NCBI RefSeq assembly: GCF_964253025.1
Contig: NZ_CAXUQC020000001.1
Span: forward strand, 4,030,001 to 4,094,000
DNA: 64,000 nt
Source of the DNA: Rhizobacter sp964253025
GTDB lineage: Bacteria > Pseudomonadota > Gammaproteobacteria > Burkholderiales > Burkholderiaceae_C
Reading direction: 5' to 3'
Below, piece by piece: positions 51,408 to 61,671 of the stretch. The number at the start of each line of letters is the position of its first letter. Within the stretch, counting starts at the first letter, position 1. Under the pieces are notes generated by a model. It ran no database searches, was not told the origin of the DNA, and was given only the letters and a program-made list of their open reading frames with translations. The position numbers were made by a program, and so were the translations under genes.

Positions 51408-53675
51408 ATGAGCAAAGCGTCCCGCTGGGCCTGGATCATCTCCCTGGTGGCCGTCATCGGCACCGGGCTGGTGCTCGTCTTCCTTCTCTCGCTGGCCACC
51501 AACAGCCGCGGCATCTACGAGCACCACTACGTCTGGCTGTTCTGGGTCAACGTGGTCGTGGCCGGTCTGCTCGTGCTCGTCATCGGGATCGCAGGCGTGC
51601 GGCTCACGCTACGGGTGCGCCGGGGCAAGTTCGGCAGCCGCCTGCTGCTGCGCCTGGCCGCGGTCTTCGCCATGGTCGGCGTGCTGCCCGGCGTGCTCAT
51701 CTACACGGTGTCATACCAGTTCGTTGCGCGGAGCATCGAGACCTGGTTCGACCTCAAGGTCGAAGGTGCGCTGGAAGCCGGTCTCAGCCTCGGTCGCGGC
51801 ACGCTCGACACGCAGGTCAATGACCTGGCCACCAAGACGCGGCTGGCCGCCGAGCGGCTGAGTGACACTGACCAGAGCATCCAGCCGCTGGCCCTCGAGC
51901 GCCTGCGGGAGCAGCTGTCGGCCCAGGAGGTCACCCTGCTCGGGCCCGGCGGCCAGGTCCTGGCCACCTCCGGGCGCACCGCCCGGTTCGCACCCGAACG
52001 ACCGACGACGGCGCAGTTGCGCCAGGCCCGGAGCTCCCGCGTCGTGGGCCAGCTCGAAGGCCTCGACGAGGAACACGCCGCGGATTCCAGCGAGGAACCG
52101 CGCATCCGCGCGCTGGCCTACATGCCCAGCAGCAGCTTCTCGCTCACCGCCCAGGACCGCTTCCTGATGGTGACTCAACTCCTGCCGAGTGCCGTGGTGG
52201 CGAACGCCCTGGCGGTGCAGGCCGCCTACCGCGAGTACCAGGCACGGGCACTGGCCCGTGATGGCTTGCGCCGGATGTACATCGGCACGCTGACCCTGAC
52301 CCTCATCCTCGCCGTGTTCGGCGCCCTGCTGCTGGCGGTGGCGCTGGGCAACCAGCTGGCCCGTCCGCTGCTGGTGCTTGCCGAGGGCGTGCGGCAGGTC
52401 TCGCGCGGCGACCTGACGCCCAAGCAGGTGCTCGCCGCGACCGACGAACTCAGCGGCCTCACCCGATCCTTCGCCGACATGACCGGCCAGCTCTCGGACG
52501 CGCGCGCGCTGGTGCAGCGGAGCCTCGCGCAACTGGAGGCAGCCCGTTCGAACCTGCAGACCATCCTGGACAACCTCACGGCGGGCGTCATCGTGTTCGA
52601 CCGCGAAGGCCGCATCGACACCGTCAACCCGGGCGCCACGCGCATCCTGCGGCTGCCACTCTCGGCCTACCGAGGTCGGCCCCTGGGCGATGTGCCCGGC
52701 CTCCAGGAGTTCGCTGCCGCGGTCAAGCAGCGCTTCGAACTGCACCACACGAGCCCGGAGGCCGGCGAGCGCGACCATTGGCAAGATGCCTTCGACCTGC
52801 AGACCGGCACCGTCAACGGCATGGAGCGCGACCGGGTGACCCTGCTCGTGCGCGGCGCCTCGATGCCGCACGCCGGTCGCCTGATGGTGTTCGACGACAT
52901 CACCGAGGTCGTGTCCGCCCAGCGCGCCGAGGCCTGGAGCGAGGTGGCGCGGCGCCTGGCGCACGAGATCAAGAACCCGCTCACGCCCATCCAGCTGTCG
53001 GCCGAGCGACTGCAGCACAAGCTCGAGCCCAAGCTCGAGGGCACCGACCAGGCGATGCTCGTGCGCTCGGTCGGCACCATCGTCAACCAGGTCCAGGCCA
53101 TGAAGACGCTGGTCAACGAGTTCCGCGACTACGCCCGCCTGCCGGCCGCGCGGCTGCAGGCGCTCGACCTCAACGCCCTGGTCACCGAGGTGCTCGGCCT
53201 GTACGCCACGCCGCAGGACGCCGGTCGACTCAAGGCCGAACTGGGCGGCGGCCTGCCGGCCATCGTCGGCGACACCACGCAGCTGCGCCAGGTGATCCAC
53301 AACCTCGTTCAGAACGCGCTCGACGCGGTCCATGATCAGCCGGACGGCCATGTGCGCGTGCGCACCGACGTGGCCCGCAATGAACAAGGCGAGCTCCGCG
53401 CGGTGCGCCTGCAGGTCGTCGACAATGGCCCGGGTTTCCCGGAGAAAGTGCTGAAGCGGGCGTTCGAGCCCTACGTCACGACCAAGAGCAAAGGCACGGG
53501 CCTGGGCTTGGCCGTGGTGAAGAAGATCGCCGACGAACACGGCGCGCGGATCCGCCTGGCCAACGTGCCGGCCGGAGATGCCGAAGGGCAGGGTATTGCC
53601 GGTGCCCAAGTTTCGATATCATTTTCAAAATTGGCGCCGGCAGACAGCCCCCCTGCTGTCCCTGCAACCGCTTGA
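51408..53675 (+). CDS. ntrY: Nitrogen-type sensor histidine kinase NtrY-like
   Basis: 755 residues. Three N-terminal membrane helices (residues about 8-100), a periplasmic part (about 110-285), a fourth helix (MYIGTLTLTLILAVFGALLL), HAMP, a PAS domain (TILDNLTAGVIVFDREGRID), HisKA with RLAHEIKNPLTPIQLSAERL and HATPase (NLVQNALDAVHD, GPGFPEKVLKRAFEPYVTTK, GTGLGLAVVKKI). Complete; partner regulator 21 nt downstream. Confidence 0.94.
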   Translation: MSKASRWAWIISLVAVIGTGLVLVFLLSLATNSRGIYEHHYVWLFWVNVVVAGLLVLVIGIAGVRLTLRVRRGKFGSRLLLRLAAVFAMVGVLPGVLIYTVSYQFVARSIETWFDLKVEGALEAGLSLGRGTLDTQVNDLATKTRLAAERLSDTDQSIQPLALERLREQLSAQEVTLLGPGGQVLATSGRTARFAPERPTTAQLRQARSSRVVGQLEGLDEEHAADSSEEPRIRALAYMPSSSFSLTAQDRFLMVTQLLPSAVVANALAVQAAYREYQARALARDGLRRMYIGTLTLTLILAVFGALLLAVALGNQLARPLLVLAEGVRQVSRGDLTPKQVLAATDELSGLTRSFADMTGQLSDARALVQRSLAQLEAARSNLQTILDNLTAGVIVFDREGRIDTVNPGATRILRLPLSAYRGRPLGDVPGLQEFAAAVKQRFELHHTSPEAGERDHWQDAFDLQTGTVNGMERDRVTLLVRGASMPHAGRLMVFDDITEVVSAQRAEAWSEVARRLAHEIKNPLTPIQLSAERLQHKLEPKLEGTDQAMLVRSVGTIVNQVQAMKTLVNEFRDYARLPAARLQALDLNALVTEVLGLYATPQDAGRLKAELGGGLPAIVGDTTQLRQVIHNLVQNALDAVHDQPDGHVRVRTDVARNEQGELRAVRLQVVDNGPGFPEKVLKRAFEPYVTTKSKGTGLGLAVVKKIADEHGARIRLANVPAGDAEGQGIAGAQVSISFSKLAPADSPPAVPATA

Positions 53676-53696
53676 AGCCGGGCGCATCGAGGATCC

Positions 53697-54398
53697 ATGG
53701 CCACCATTCTTGTTGTAGACGACGAACTGGGCATCCGTGCCCTGCTTTCGGAGATCCTGACCGACGAGGGTCACAGCGTCGAACTCGCGGAGAACGCCGC
53801 ACAAGCACGCGCCTGCCGGGAACGGGTGCGTCCGGACCTGGTCCTGCTCGACATCTGGATGCCCGACGTCGACGGCATCACGCTGCTCAAGGAATGGGGC
53901 TCGTCGTCGCTGCTCACCATGCCGGTGATCATGATGTCCGGCCACGGCACGATCGACACGGCCGTCGAGGCCACCAAGGTGGGCGCCGTCGCCTTCCTCG
54001 AGAAACCGATCACCCTGCAGAAGCTGCTGCGCGCCGTCGAACAGGCACTGGCCAAGCCCGCGCCGCGCGCCCAGCCCGCCGCGCCCTTGTCGGCCATGCC
54101 GGCCAACCGCATCGAAGGCATGCTCACGCTGGAATCGGCACTCGTGACGTCCGGCTCCATGCCGATGGCCCCGATGCCCCTCGGGCCGCAAAGCGAGCAG
54201 CTGTTCGAGCTGGATCGCCCCCTGCGCGAGGCGCGCGATGCCTTCGAGAAGAGCTACTTCGAATTCCACCTCACCAAGGAAAACGGCAGCATGACCCGCG
54301 TGGCCGAGAAGACCGGCCTGGAGCGCACGCACCTCTACCGCAAGCTCAAGCAACTCGGCGTCGATCTGTCTCGCAACAAACGCAGCAGCGGCCTCTGA
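53697..54398 (+). CDS. NtrX-like response regulator without AAA+ domain
   Basis: 233 residues. Receiver at 1-120 (ILVVDDELGIRALLSEIL, phospho-Asp near 52 in LVLLDIWMPDVDG, KPIT) and a Fis-type helix-turn-helix at the C-terminus (MTRVAEKTGLERTHLYRKLK). The linker (120-175) is Pro/Ala/Met-rich. Classical NtrX carries a sigma-54 AAA+ ATPase between these; none is present, so this must act without sigma-54 activation, like RegA/ActR-type regulators. Last gene before tRNA-Phe. Confidence 0.92.
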   Translation: MATILVVDDELGIRALLSEILTDEGHSVELAENAAQARACRERVRPDLVLLDIWMPDVDGITLLKEWGSSSLLTMPVIMMSGHGTIDTAVEATKVGAVAFLEKPITLQKLLRAVEQALAKPAPRAQPAAPLSAMPANRIEGMLTLESALVTSGSMPMAPMPLGPQSEQLFELDRPLREARDAFEKSYFEFHLTKENGSMTRVAEKTGLERTHLYRKLKQLGVDLSRNKRSSGL

Positions 54399-54406
54399 TT
54401 TCAGGC

Positions 54407-54412
54407 TATACT
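54407..54412 (+). promoter_or_regulatory. -10 element of tRNA-Phe
   Basis: TATACT lies 12 nt before the mature tRNA 5' end and 9 nt after the ntrX stop; GGC precedes it. No convincing -35 box at 16-18 bp (that stretch is within ntrX). The tRNA may also be cut from the ntrYX transcript. Confidence 0.5.
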
Positions 54413-54423
54413 CTCAGGCTCAC

Positions 54424-54499
54424 GGCCAAGTAGCTCAGTTGGTAGAGCAGCGGATTGAAAATCCGCGTGTCGGTGGTTCGATTCCGCCCTTGGCCACCA
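54424..54499 (+). tRNA. tRNA-Phe (GAA)
   Basis: A 76-nt cloverleaf with encoded CCA. Acceptor GGCCAAG pairs with CTTGGCC; anticodon stem CGGAT/ATCCG encloses TGAAA with anticodon GAA; D-arm AGCTCAGTTGGTAGAGC; T-arm GGTGGTTCGATTCCGCC. Confidence 0.98.
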
Positions 54500-54506
54500 G
54501 ATCGTT

Positions 54507-54543
54507 GAAAAGCCCCGCGCAGGCAACTGCTCGGGGCTTTTTT
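54507..54543 (+). terminator. Rho-independent terminator of tRNA-Phe
   Basis: AAAAGCCCCG (54508-54517) pairs with CGGGGCTTTT (from 54532), a 14-nt loop, and the U-run continues to 54543. The clearest intrinsic terminator in the window. Confidence 0.93.
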
Positions 54544-54731
54544 CATTTCGGGTGGCCACCACACAGGCCGCTCCTTCTCGGCGCGCCCCCGTCGCCCCGA
54601 GATCGACGCCGTCACCCGCACCGGTCGCTCGGCCGCTGCACCGGCTCGGCGGCCTCGACGGCATGGCGCTTGCCGCTCTCACCCCGGGCGGTGACGCAGC
54701 CGTCCCGGTTCATGACTTCAAGGAGCACCCC

Positions 54732-54935
54732 ATGGCACATCCCGATCCCCAGCGGCAGGGCAGCGAGAGCAACCAGCGTCGGCATGTCGGCACGGACAGC
54801 CAGTCCACAGACGTCGGCGTGCAGGACAAGAGTCAGGGAAAGTCGGGCACCGCGGCGTCCGAGCGCAAGGCCAAGGACGATCCGTCGTTCGCTCCCGAGA
54901 GCGGCGACAAGCCGGATGCGGCCGGCAGCCACTGA
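54732..54935 (+). CDS. Small hydrophilic protein, unknown
   Basis: 67 residues starting MAHPDPQRQGSESNQRRHVG, with AGGAG seven bases before the ATG. Nearly free of hydrophobic residues; rich in Asp, Ser, Gly, Lys and Gln (TDVGVQDKSQGKSGTAASER), so intrinsically disordered. Recalls small stress-inducible disordered proteins, but no family is recognised. Confidence 0.6.
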   Translation: MAHPDPQRQGSESNQRRHVGTDSQSTDVGVQDKSQGKSGTAASERKAKDDPSFAPESGDKPDAAGSH

Positions 54936-54996
54936 GCTGCGCAGCGGCGCGAGATCGGCGCGGCCAGGCGTTGCGCGCTGGCCCGGACCGCGCTGC

Positions 54997-56949
54997 TCAG
55001 CGGCAGCGCGCCGACCAGGTGGCGCCGTCGGCCACCTCATGCCGCCGTCCCCCGAACTCGACGGTGAGGGGCGGCCCGCCGGTCTCGGCATGGACGAAGA
55101 TGTCGCGGCCATCGAGGCCGACGACGGCCCAGCGCCCGGCCAGGTGCACGCGCAGGGCGACGTCGTCGAGCGCCGCCGGCGGGCACGGGTGCAGGCGCAA
55201 GGCATGGAGGTCGGGCTCCACACCGAGGTAGTGTCGTTGCAGCACGTCCCAGGTGGCAGCCATGCCGCACAGCGGCAGGCCGCGATCGGGTGCTTCGGCC
55301 GGGGCTTGCAACGCGGTGGCAAACCGCGCCCAGGACGCCTCCGCGTCCACGGCGGCCCAGGTGCCCGCGGCAATGGCCTGGGAGGCCAGGTCGCCCTCGC
55401 TTGCCCGGCCGGTGTGGTGCCGCACGGTCCGCTCATACCAGTCGGCCGGTGCAGCGACGCTGGCATGCCGCAGCAGGTCGCTCGCTTCCACCGGCCCGAG
55501 CAGGTGCAGCAGCGTGAGCATGTCGACTTCAGCGTCGGGCGAAGCCGGCAGCACGCCGGGGTCGGCCGACACGATGTCGAGACAGCGACTCGCCTCCATC
55601 CAGCGCTCGGGTTCATCGGGCTCGATCTGCAGTCGCTCGGCCAGGCGCTGCCAGTGGGCGTCGTCCATGTGGGCGGGCAGCCCGGCGGCGTGCCTCAGGC
55701 AGCCGGCGCGGACCAGGCCGCCGCCCGTGGCGCGGGCCATCCAGCAGCGGGCCGCCCCGACGATCAACGCGCCGCCGGGCCCCGCGAGCAAGGCCATGTC
55801 GTGTGCAGCCCGGTGGTGCCGCCACGCGGCGAGGGCCGCTGCGCTGCGGGCCGGAGCGGCGGCGGCGACATCGGTCGTTGCCGAGAGTTGTCCGTGCCAG
55901 TGCCCGAGCAGGTCGCGCGCCAGTGCCGGCAGGCGCAGGCTGAAGAAGGGAAGCACCAGGGCCTCTTGCCAGGCGCGGTGGCCTGCTTTCGCTCGTGCCG
56001 CCCAGGGAGGCAGGCCGCCACCGCGCCCCACGGAGAGCGGCGAGACGGACTGCATGAGCTGGAAGGCATGAAAGCGCAGCGCCCGCTCGAGGTCCGCATC
56101 GTTGGGCAACGACACCTGCACCCGCGCCCACAGGCTGCTCCATCCCGCACGCTGGCGCTGCAACTCCTGATCGAAGGCCGGGCCCGGTGCCGCCGCAGCG
56201 GGCTCGGCGTCGGGCGTCTCCTCGGTGATCGACAGCGTGAGGTCGGCCACCATCGTGGCGCCCGCTTCCAGGTCGACATGGCGTTGCTGGTAGGTGGCCT
56301 CGCTGTCGTGCGACCGCCCGGCCTGGCGACTGGGGGCACCCGAGGTCTTCAGCTGCACCTGCAGGCGCCAGCGGGCCCCAGTGTCCGGGCAGGTCACCTT
56401 CACGGCCAGACCATCCGGTGTCATCACGTCGCTGACCTGCGGCAAGGGCAGGCCGTGCGCCCAGTGCCCCGGCGCCTCGCCGAGCATGCCGAGCGCGACC
56501 TGCGAACGGAGCAGGATCGGGCCGGACCAGTTGAGCGGCGTGACTTCCCATCGCAGCATCACGAGGTTGGCATGCACGAGGCTGACGAAGCGGGTTTCCG
56601 ACCAGGCCGTGCGGCGTCCCTGCGCATCTTCCACGACCGCCTCGCGCACCAGCGCGCCATCGGCCATCAGCAGCCGCTGCGTCACCTCGACACCATCGGC
56701 CATCGACGGTGCAAACCAGTCTGTTTCCCCATCGTGCCGCCAACTCAGGCCCAGCGACTGGGGCAGGGCGAGGAGCTGGCGGCCCGTCACGTAGGCGGCC
56801 GCGCGTTGCGGGCCCGGATGCAGCACCGCCTGCTCCGGCGGCACCGACAGCATGAACACGACGCCGTTGCCGAGTGCGCAGCGCAACGCGCAGGCGGAGG
56901 CGTCGCGGGACTCGGCGGGGTCGAGGGTGAGCCGCTGCGCGTCCAGCAC
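54997..56949 (-). CDS. GH65-like protein, probably catalytically inactive
   Basis: 650 residues, GTG start. The (alpha/alpha)6 barrel of glycoside hydrolase family 65 (maltose/kojibiose/trehalose phosphorylases) is suggested by RALRFHAFQLMQSVSPLSVG, HRAWQEALVLPFFSLRLPAL and PAHMDDAHWQRLAERLQIEP. Two family hallmarks are missing: the GPDE(Y/F)H loop with the general acid, and the T-x-HGSSLS phosphate-binding motif (here TVRHHTGRASEGD). The gene is intact, so it looks like a maintained pseudo-enzyme rather than a decayed gene. Family assignment is from pattern memory only. Confidence 0.6.
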   Translation of the reverse strand: MLDAQRLTLDPAESRDASACALRCALGNGVVFMLSVPPEQAVLHPGPQRAAAYVTGRQLLALPQSLGLSWRHDGETDWFAPSMADGVEVTQRLLMADGALVREAVVEDAQGRRTAWSETRFVSLVHANLVMLRWEVTPLNWSGPILLRSQVALGMLGEAPGHWAHGLPLPQVSDVMTPDGLAVKVTCPDTGARWRLQVQLKTSGAPSRQAGRSHDSEATYQQRHVDLEAGATMVADLTLSITEETPDAEPAAAAPGPAFDQELQRQRAGWSSLWARVQVSLPNDADLERALRFHAFQLMQSVSPLSVGRGGGLPPWAARAKAGHRAWQEALVLPFFSLRLPALARDLLGHWHGQLSATTDVAAAAPARSAAALAAWRHHRAAHDMALLAGPGGALIVGAARCWMARATGGGLVRAGCLRHAAGLPAHMDDAHWQRLAERLQIEPDEPERWMEASRCLDIVSADPGVLPASPDAEVDMLTLLHLLGPVEASDLLRHASVAAPADWYERTVRHHTGRASEGDLASQAIAAGTWAAVDAEASWARFATALQAPAEAPDRGLPLCGMAATWDVLQRHYLGVEPDLHALRLHPCPPAALDDVALRVHLAGRWAVVGLDGRDIFVHAETGGPPLTVEFGGRRHEVADGATWSARCR

Positions 56950-57166
56950 CTCAGTGCCCCTTGGCCGGGCACGCGACCGACGCCCCGGCCCGCGGCGCGA
57001 TGACCGGGCATGGAACAGGAAGCGATCGGACGGGCGCGAAACGAGAGGTCATGTCGAGGCGTGGTGGTGCAAGGCGGTCGGGCGGCGACTGGCAAGCCAC
57101 ATGCCCGAGTGCAGAGCGTACCGAAAACGCTGTTCGAGAAGCGCAAGGACACGGAGAATCACGCGC

Positions 57167-58468
<1,302 letters not shown>

Positions 58469-58480
58469 CCCGCCAATGAA

Positions 58481-58755
58481 CTAGTGTCCTGTCCCACAAG
58501 TAACTGGCATTGCGACGGGCCGAAACGGGGATGAGGCCTAGGCGCGAAGACAGGCCGGTACTGAAGTACCGGCCCGTCTTTGCAACACCGGACTCGCCCC
58601 GTTTGGGCCCGCCCCGAAGGGGTTCGACCAGGCCGCGCCCTCGCACAACGTTGTCAGGGGGCCGAGACGCCCAGTCTCGGCCCCCTGACAACGCCGCACG
58701 ATCATCACCGCCTGGTCGAATCTCAATACCAGTTACTTGTGGGACAGGACACTAG
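58481..58755. mobile_element. 275-bp nested-palindrome element with 27-bp perfect terminal inverted repeats (MITE-like)
   Basis: Left end 58481-58507 (starts CTAGTGTCCTGTCCCACAAG) is the exact inverse complement of 58729-58755. Inside are two side-by-side arms. Arm A: 15-bp near-perfect stem (58516-58530 with 58597-58611, one mismatch) enclosing a 9-bp perfect hairpin GGCCGGTAC-TGAA-GTACCGGCC (58553-58574), itself extended by AAGAC/GTCTT. Arm B: 11-bp stem TTCGACCAGGC (58623-58633 with 58710-58720) enclosing a 19-bp perfect hairpin (58650-58668 with 58674-58692). CTAG at both ends may be target duplication or part of the repeat. It has no gene and sits between convergent genes. The remaining gap to 58842 holds two more short hairpins (58757-58771; 58818-58835). 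Confidence 0.8.
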
Positions 58756-58842
58756 ACCCGCTTGTGGCGGGCCTGGTTCAGGTCCGGCGCCGCACGAGGC
58801 GGTCCGGGTCCGGGGCAGCGAGCCGTGAGGCTCGCCTGACGA

Positions 58843-60126
58843 TCACTTCAGGATCAGGTCGGGCAACCACATCGAGAAGCCGGGCACGTAGGTGACCAGC
58901 ATCAGCGCCAGGATGAGCGCTCCGTAGAACGGCCAGATGGTGCGCATCACGCTGCCCACCGACACGCCTCCGATGGCGCAGCCGATGAACTGCGTCGTAC
59001 CCACCGGCGGGGTGTTGAGCCCCAAGGCGCAGTTGATCAGCATGACGATGCCGAACTGCTCCGTCGACATGCCGAACTGCTGGCAGATCGGCAGGAAGAT
59101 CGGTGTGCAGATCAGGATGGTCGCCGCCATGTCGAGGAAGGTGCCCAGCACGAACAGGATGACGTTCACGCACAGGAAGATCACCCACGGGCTCGTCGAC
59201 AGCTGAGACAGCGCGTTGCCGGTCATCTCCGCCACGCCGTACAGGCCGATCAGGTACCCGAACATCGACGAGATGCCGATCAGCAGCAGCACCACGCCGG
59301 TCGTCTTCACGGCCTTGGCGGCCGAACGGACGAACTGGGTGAAGGTGAGCGTGCGATAGGCGATCACGGTCAGCAGCAGCGCCCAGAGGACCGCCACGGC
59401 CGCGGATTCGGTGGCCGTGAAGGCGCCCGACAGGATGCCCGCGATGATGATGACCACCACGAACAGGCCGGGCAAGGCCTGCGCGAACGACTTGCCGACG
59501 ATGGCCCAGCCCGGGAAGGTGCCGGCGGGGTAGCCACGCTTGACGGCCACGAAATACGCGGCGCCCAGGTTGCAGACGGTCAGCAGGATGGCCGGGACGA
59601 TGCCGGCGAGGATCAGGCCGGCGATGCTCACCTTGCCGCTGGCAGCCAGCGCGAAGATGATCAGGTTGTGGCTGGTGGGCATCAGCGCGCCGACGAGCGA
59701 CGCATGCGTCGTCACGTTTACCGCGTAGTCGGCGTGGTAGCCCTCCTTCTTCATCTGCGGGATGAGCACCGCGCCCATGGCCGACACGTCGGCCACCGGT
59801 GAACCGGACACGCCACCGAAGAGCGTGCAGGCCATCACGTTGCTCATGCCGAGGCCGCCGCGCACGTGGCCCATCAGGCTCTTGGCGAGGTTGATGATGC
59901 GGTCGGCGATGCCGCCGTACATCATGATCTCGCCCGCGAAGATGAAGAACGGGATCGCCAGGAACGAGAACGGGTTCATGCCCGAGATCATCTGCTGGAA
60001 GCCGACCGCGAGCGGCAGGCCTTCATACAGGATGGTCGCCAGGGCCGAGAGCCCGATCGAGAACGCCACCGGCACGCCCAGCAGCAGCAGGAGCGTGAAG
60101 GTCACGCAGAGAATTGTCAGTGCCAT
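58843..60126 (-). CDS. dctM: TRAP transporter large permease
   Basis: 427-residue inner-membrane subunit with about 12 helices. DctM signatures: IPFFIFAGEIMMYGGIADRI, GGVSGSPVADVSAMG and NCALGLNTPPVGTTQF. Forms the Na+-coupled channel of a tripartite transporter with the next two genes. Start overlaps dctQ by ten bases. Ends next to a GCGAGCC/GGCTCGC hairpin at 58818-58835. Confidence 0.96.
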   Translation of the reverse strand: MALTILCVTFTLLLLLGVPVAFSIGLSALATILYEGLPLAVGFQQMISGMNPFSFLAIPFFIFAGEIMMYGGIADRIINLAKSLMGHVRGGLGMSNVMACTLFGGVSGSPVADVSAMGAVLIPQMKKEGYHADYAVNVTTHASLVGALMPTSHNLIIFALAASGKVSIAGLILAGIVPAILLTVCNLGAAYFVAVKRGYPAGTFPGWAIVGKSFAQALPGLFVVVIIIAGILSGAFTATESAAVAVLWALLLTVIAYRTLTFTQFVRSAAKAVKTTGVVLLLIGISSMFGYLIGLYGVAEMTGNALSQLSTSPWVIFLCVNVILFVLGTFLDMAATILICTPIFLPICQQFGMSTEQFGIVMLINCALGLNTPPVGTTQFIGCAIGGVSVGSVMRTIWPFYGALILALMLVTYVPGFSMWLPDLILK

Positions 60127-60680
60127 GCTGGCTCAACCTCGATGCCACGCAGCAGCGCAACAATGTGTTCAAAGGAAAAAAGAGCGATGAGGGCGCCAGC
60201 GATTGCCGCCGGTGCGTACTTGAATGCTTCGGAGATGCCGAGCGTCGGCATCTTGTAGTCCATCACCGATTCGGCCAGGACGCCGCAGTTCCACGCCATC
60301 ACGACGCCAAACACCACGACGAGGGCGTGAATCAGGATCTCGAGCTTCATGCGCAGCCAGTCCGGAGCGAGGACCAGCAGGGACTCGAGGCCGATGTGGC
60401 CGGCGTCGTGAACGCCGACGGCCACACCGAGCATCGTCACGTACAGCACGAGCAGCACCGCGCTGCTCTCCGCCCAGGTGGGCGTGCTGTTCATGATGTA
60501 GCGACCGAAGACCTGGTACAGCACCGCAATCACCAGCAGCACCATGCCGACCACGCCGATGTTCAGGCACGCCTTCGCGATGAAGGTGCAGGTGCGCGTG
60601 AACAGGTTGGGCGACGCGGTGGATGCCGTCGATGCGTGAGGGGTCATGGGAAATGCTGCGGTTTGCGATGCTGAGGTCAT
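60117..60680 (-). CDS. dctQ: TRAP transporter small permease
   Basis: 187 residues with four membrane helices; a 30-residue Ser/Thr/Ala-rich N-terminus precedes them. DctQ pattern: VLYQVFGRYIMNSTPTWAES, SAVLLVLYVTMLGVAVGVHD, GHIGLESLL. An ATG 11 codons in is an alternative start. Four-base overlap with dctP. Confidence 0.94.
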   Translation of the reverse strand: MTSASQTAAFPMTPHASTASTASPNLFTRTCTFIAKACLNIGVVGMVLLVIAVLYQVFGRYIMNSTPTWAESSAVLLVLYVTMLGVAVGVHDAGHIGLESLLVLAPDWLRMKLEILIHALVVVFGVVMAWNCGVLAESVMDYKMPTLGISEAFKYAPAAIAGALIALFSFEHIVALLRGIEVEPAWH

Positions 60681-61657
60681 TTCGTGGCCTGCACCCGGGC
60701 GACCATGGCCTTGAGCTTCGGGTCCTGGAGGAACTTGTCGTACACGGGCTTCATGGCAGCCTGGAACGACGCCTTGTCGACCTCGACGATCTGGGCGCCG
60801 GCGGCCTTCACCGTGGCGAGGGACTTCTCTTCACGTTCGTCCCACAGCTTGCGCATGTAGATAACCGATTCCTTGGCCGACTCGCGCAGGATCTTCTGGT
60901 CTTCCGGCGAGAGGGTGTCCCAGACACGCTTGGAGAACAGCAGCATCTCGGGGGCCATCGAGTGCTCGGTCTTGGAGAAGTACTTCGCCACTTCGAAGTG
61001 ACGCGAGCTCTCGTAGCTCGGGTAGTTGTTCTCGGCACCGTCGACCAGGCCGGTCTTCAGGGCGGTGTAGACCTCACCGAAGGGCATCGGCGTGGCGTTG
61101 GCGCCCATGGCCTCGAGCAGCGAGACCCACAGGTCGGACTGCTGCACACGGATCTTCATGCCCTTGGCGTCGGCCAGGGTGCGCACCGGCTTCTTCACCG
61201 AGTAGATGGAGCGGGCGCCGCTGTCGTAGAAGGCCAGGCCGATGAAGCCCTGGGCCGCGCAGGCCTTCAGGATCTCGTCACCGATGGGGCCGTCGAGCAC
61301 GCGACGCATGTGATCCTTGCTGTTGAACAGGAAGGGCATGGTCGGCACGGTGGTTTCCGGGCAGATGTTGTTCATCGGCGCGGCGTTCACGCGGGTCATC
61401 GCGATGGCGCCGAGCTTGGTCTGCTCGATCGTGTCCTTCTCGATGCCGAGGGCCGACTTGGCGAACACCTTGATGCTGTGACGGCCGTTGGTCCGCTTGG
61501 ACACCAGCTCGCCCATGTGGCGCACGGCCAGCACGGTCGGGTAGTCCTCGGGGTGGATGTCCGACGAGCGGAATTCCGTGGCGTGTGCCAGCGAACCGAC
61601 GCAGGCCAGCGCGGCAGCGAACACGCCCGTACGCAGGCGCAGAGAGATGTTTTTCAT
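60677..61657 (-). CDS. dctP: TRAP transporter substrate-binding protein
   Basis: 326 residues from the ATG at 61657 behind TGGAG; a TTG at 61675 is a weaker alternative. Signal peptide cleaved near LAHATEF. The DctP fold has GIEKDTIEQTKLGAIAMTRV, MKIRVQQSDLWVSLLEAMGA with the carboxylate-binding Arg, and TALKTGLVDGAENNYPSYES. In uronate-binding relatives the same motifs occur; galacturonate or glucuronate is the likely ligand given the dehydrogenase and lactonase genes. Confidence 0.94.
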   Translation of the reverse strand: MKNISLRLRTGVFAAALACVGSLAHATEFRSSDIHPEDYPTVLAVRHMGELVSKRTNGRHSIKVFAKSALGIEKDTIEQTKLGAIAMTRVNAAPMNNICPETTVPTMPFLFNSKDHMRRVLDGPIGDEILKACAAQGFIGLAFYDSGARSIYSVKKPVRTLADAKGMKIRVQQSDLWVSLLEAMGANATPMPFGEVYTALKTGLVDGAENNYPSYESSRHFEVAKYFSKTEHSMAPEMLLFSKRVWDTLSPEDQKILRESAKESVIYMRKLWDEREEKSLATVKAAGAQIVEVDKASFQAAMKPVYDKFLQDPKLKAMVARVQATK

Positions 61658-61671
61658 GGGAACTCCAGGAG

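Noticed and set aside
58481..58755. CRISPR array or transposase remnant in the palindromic element
   Set aside because: No regularly spaced direct repeats and no transposase-like frame; the repeats are inverted and nested.
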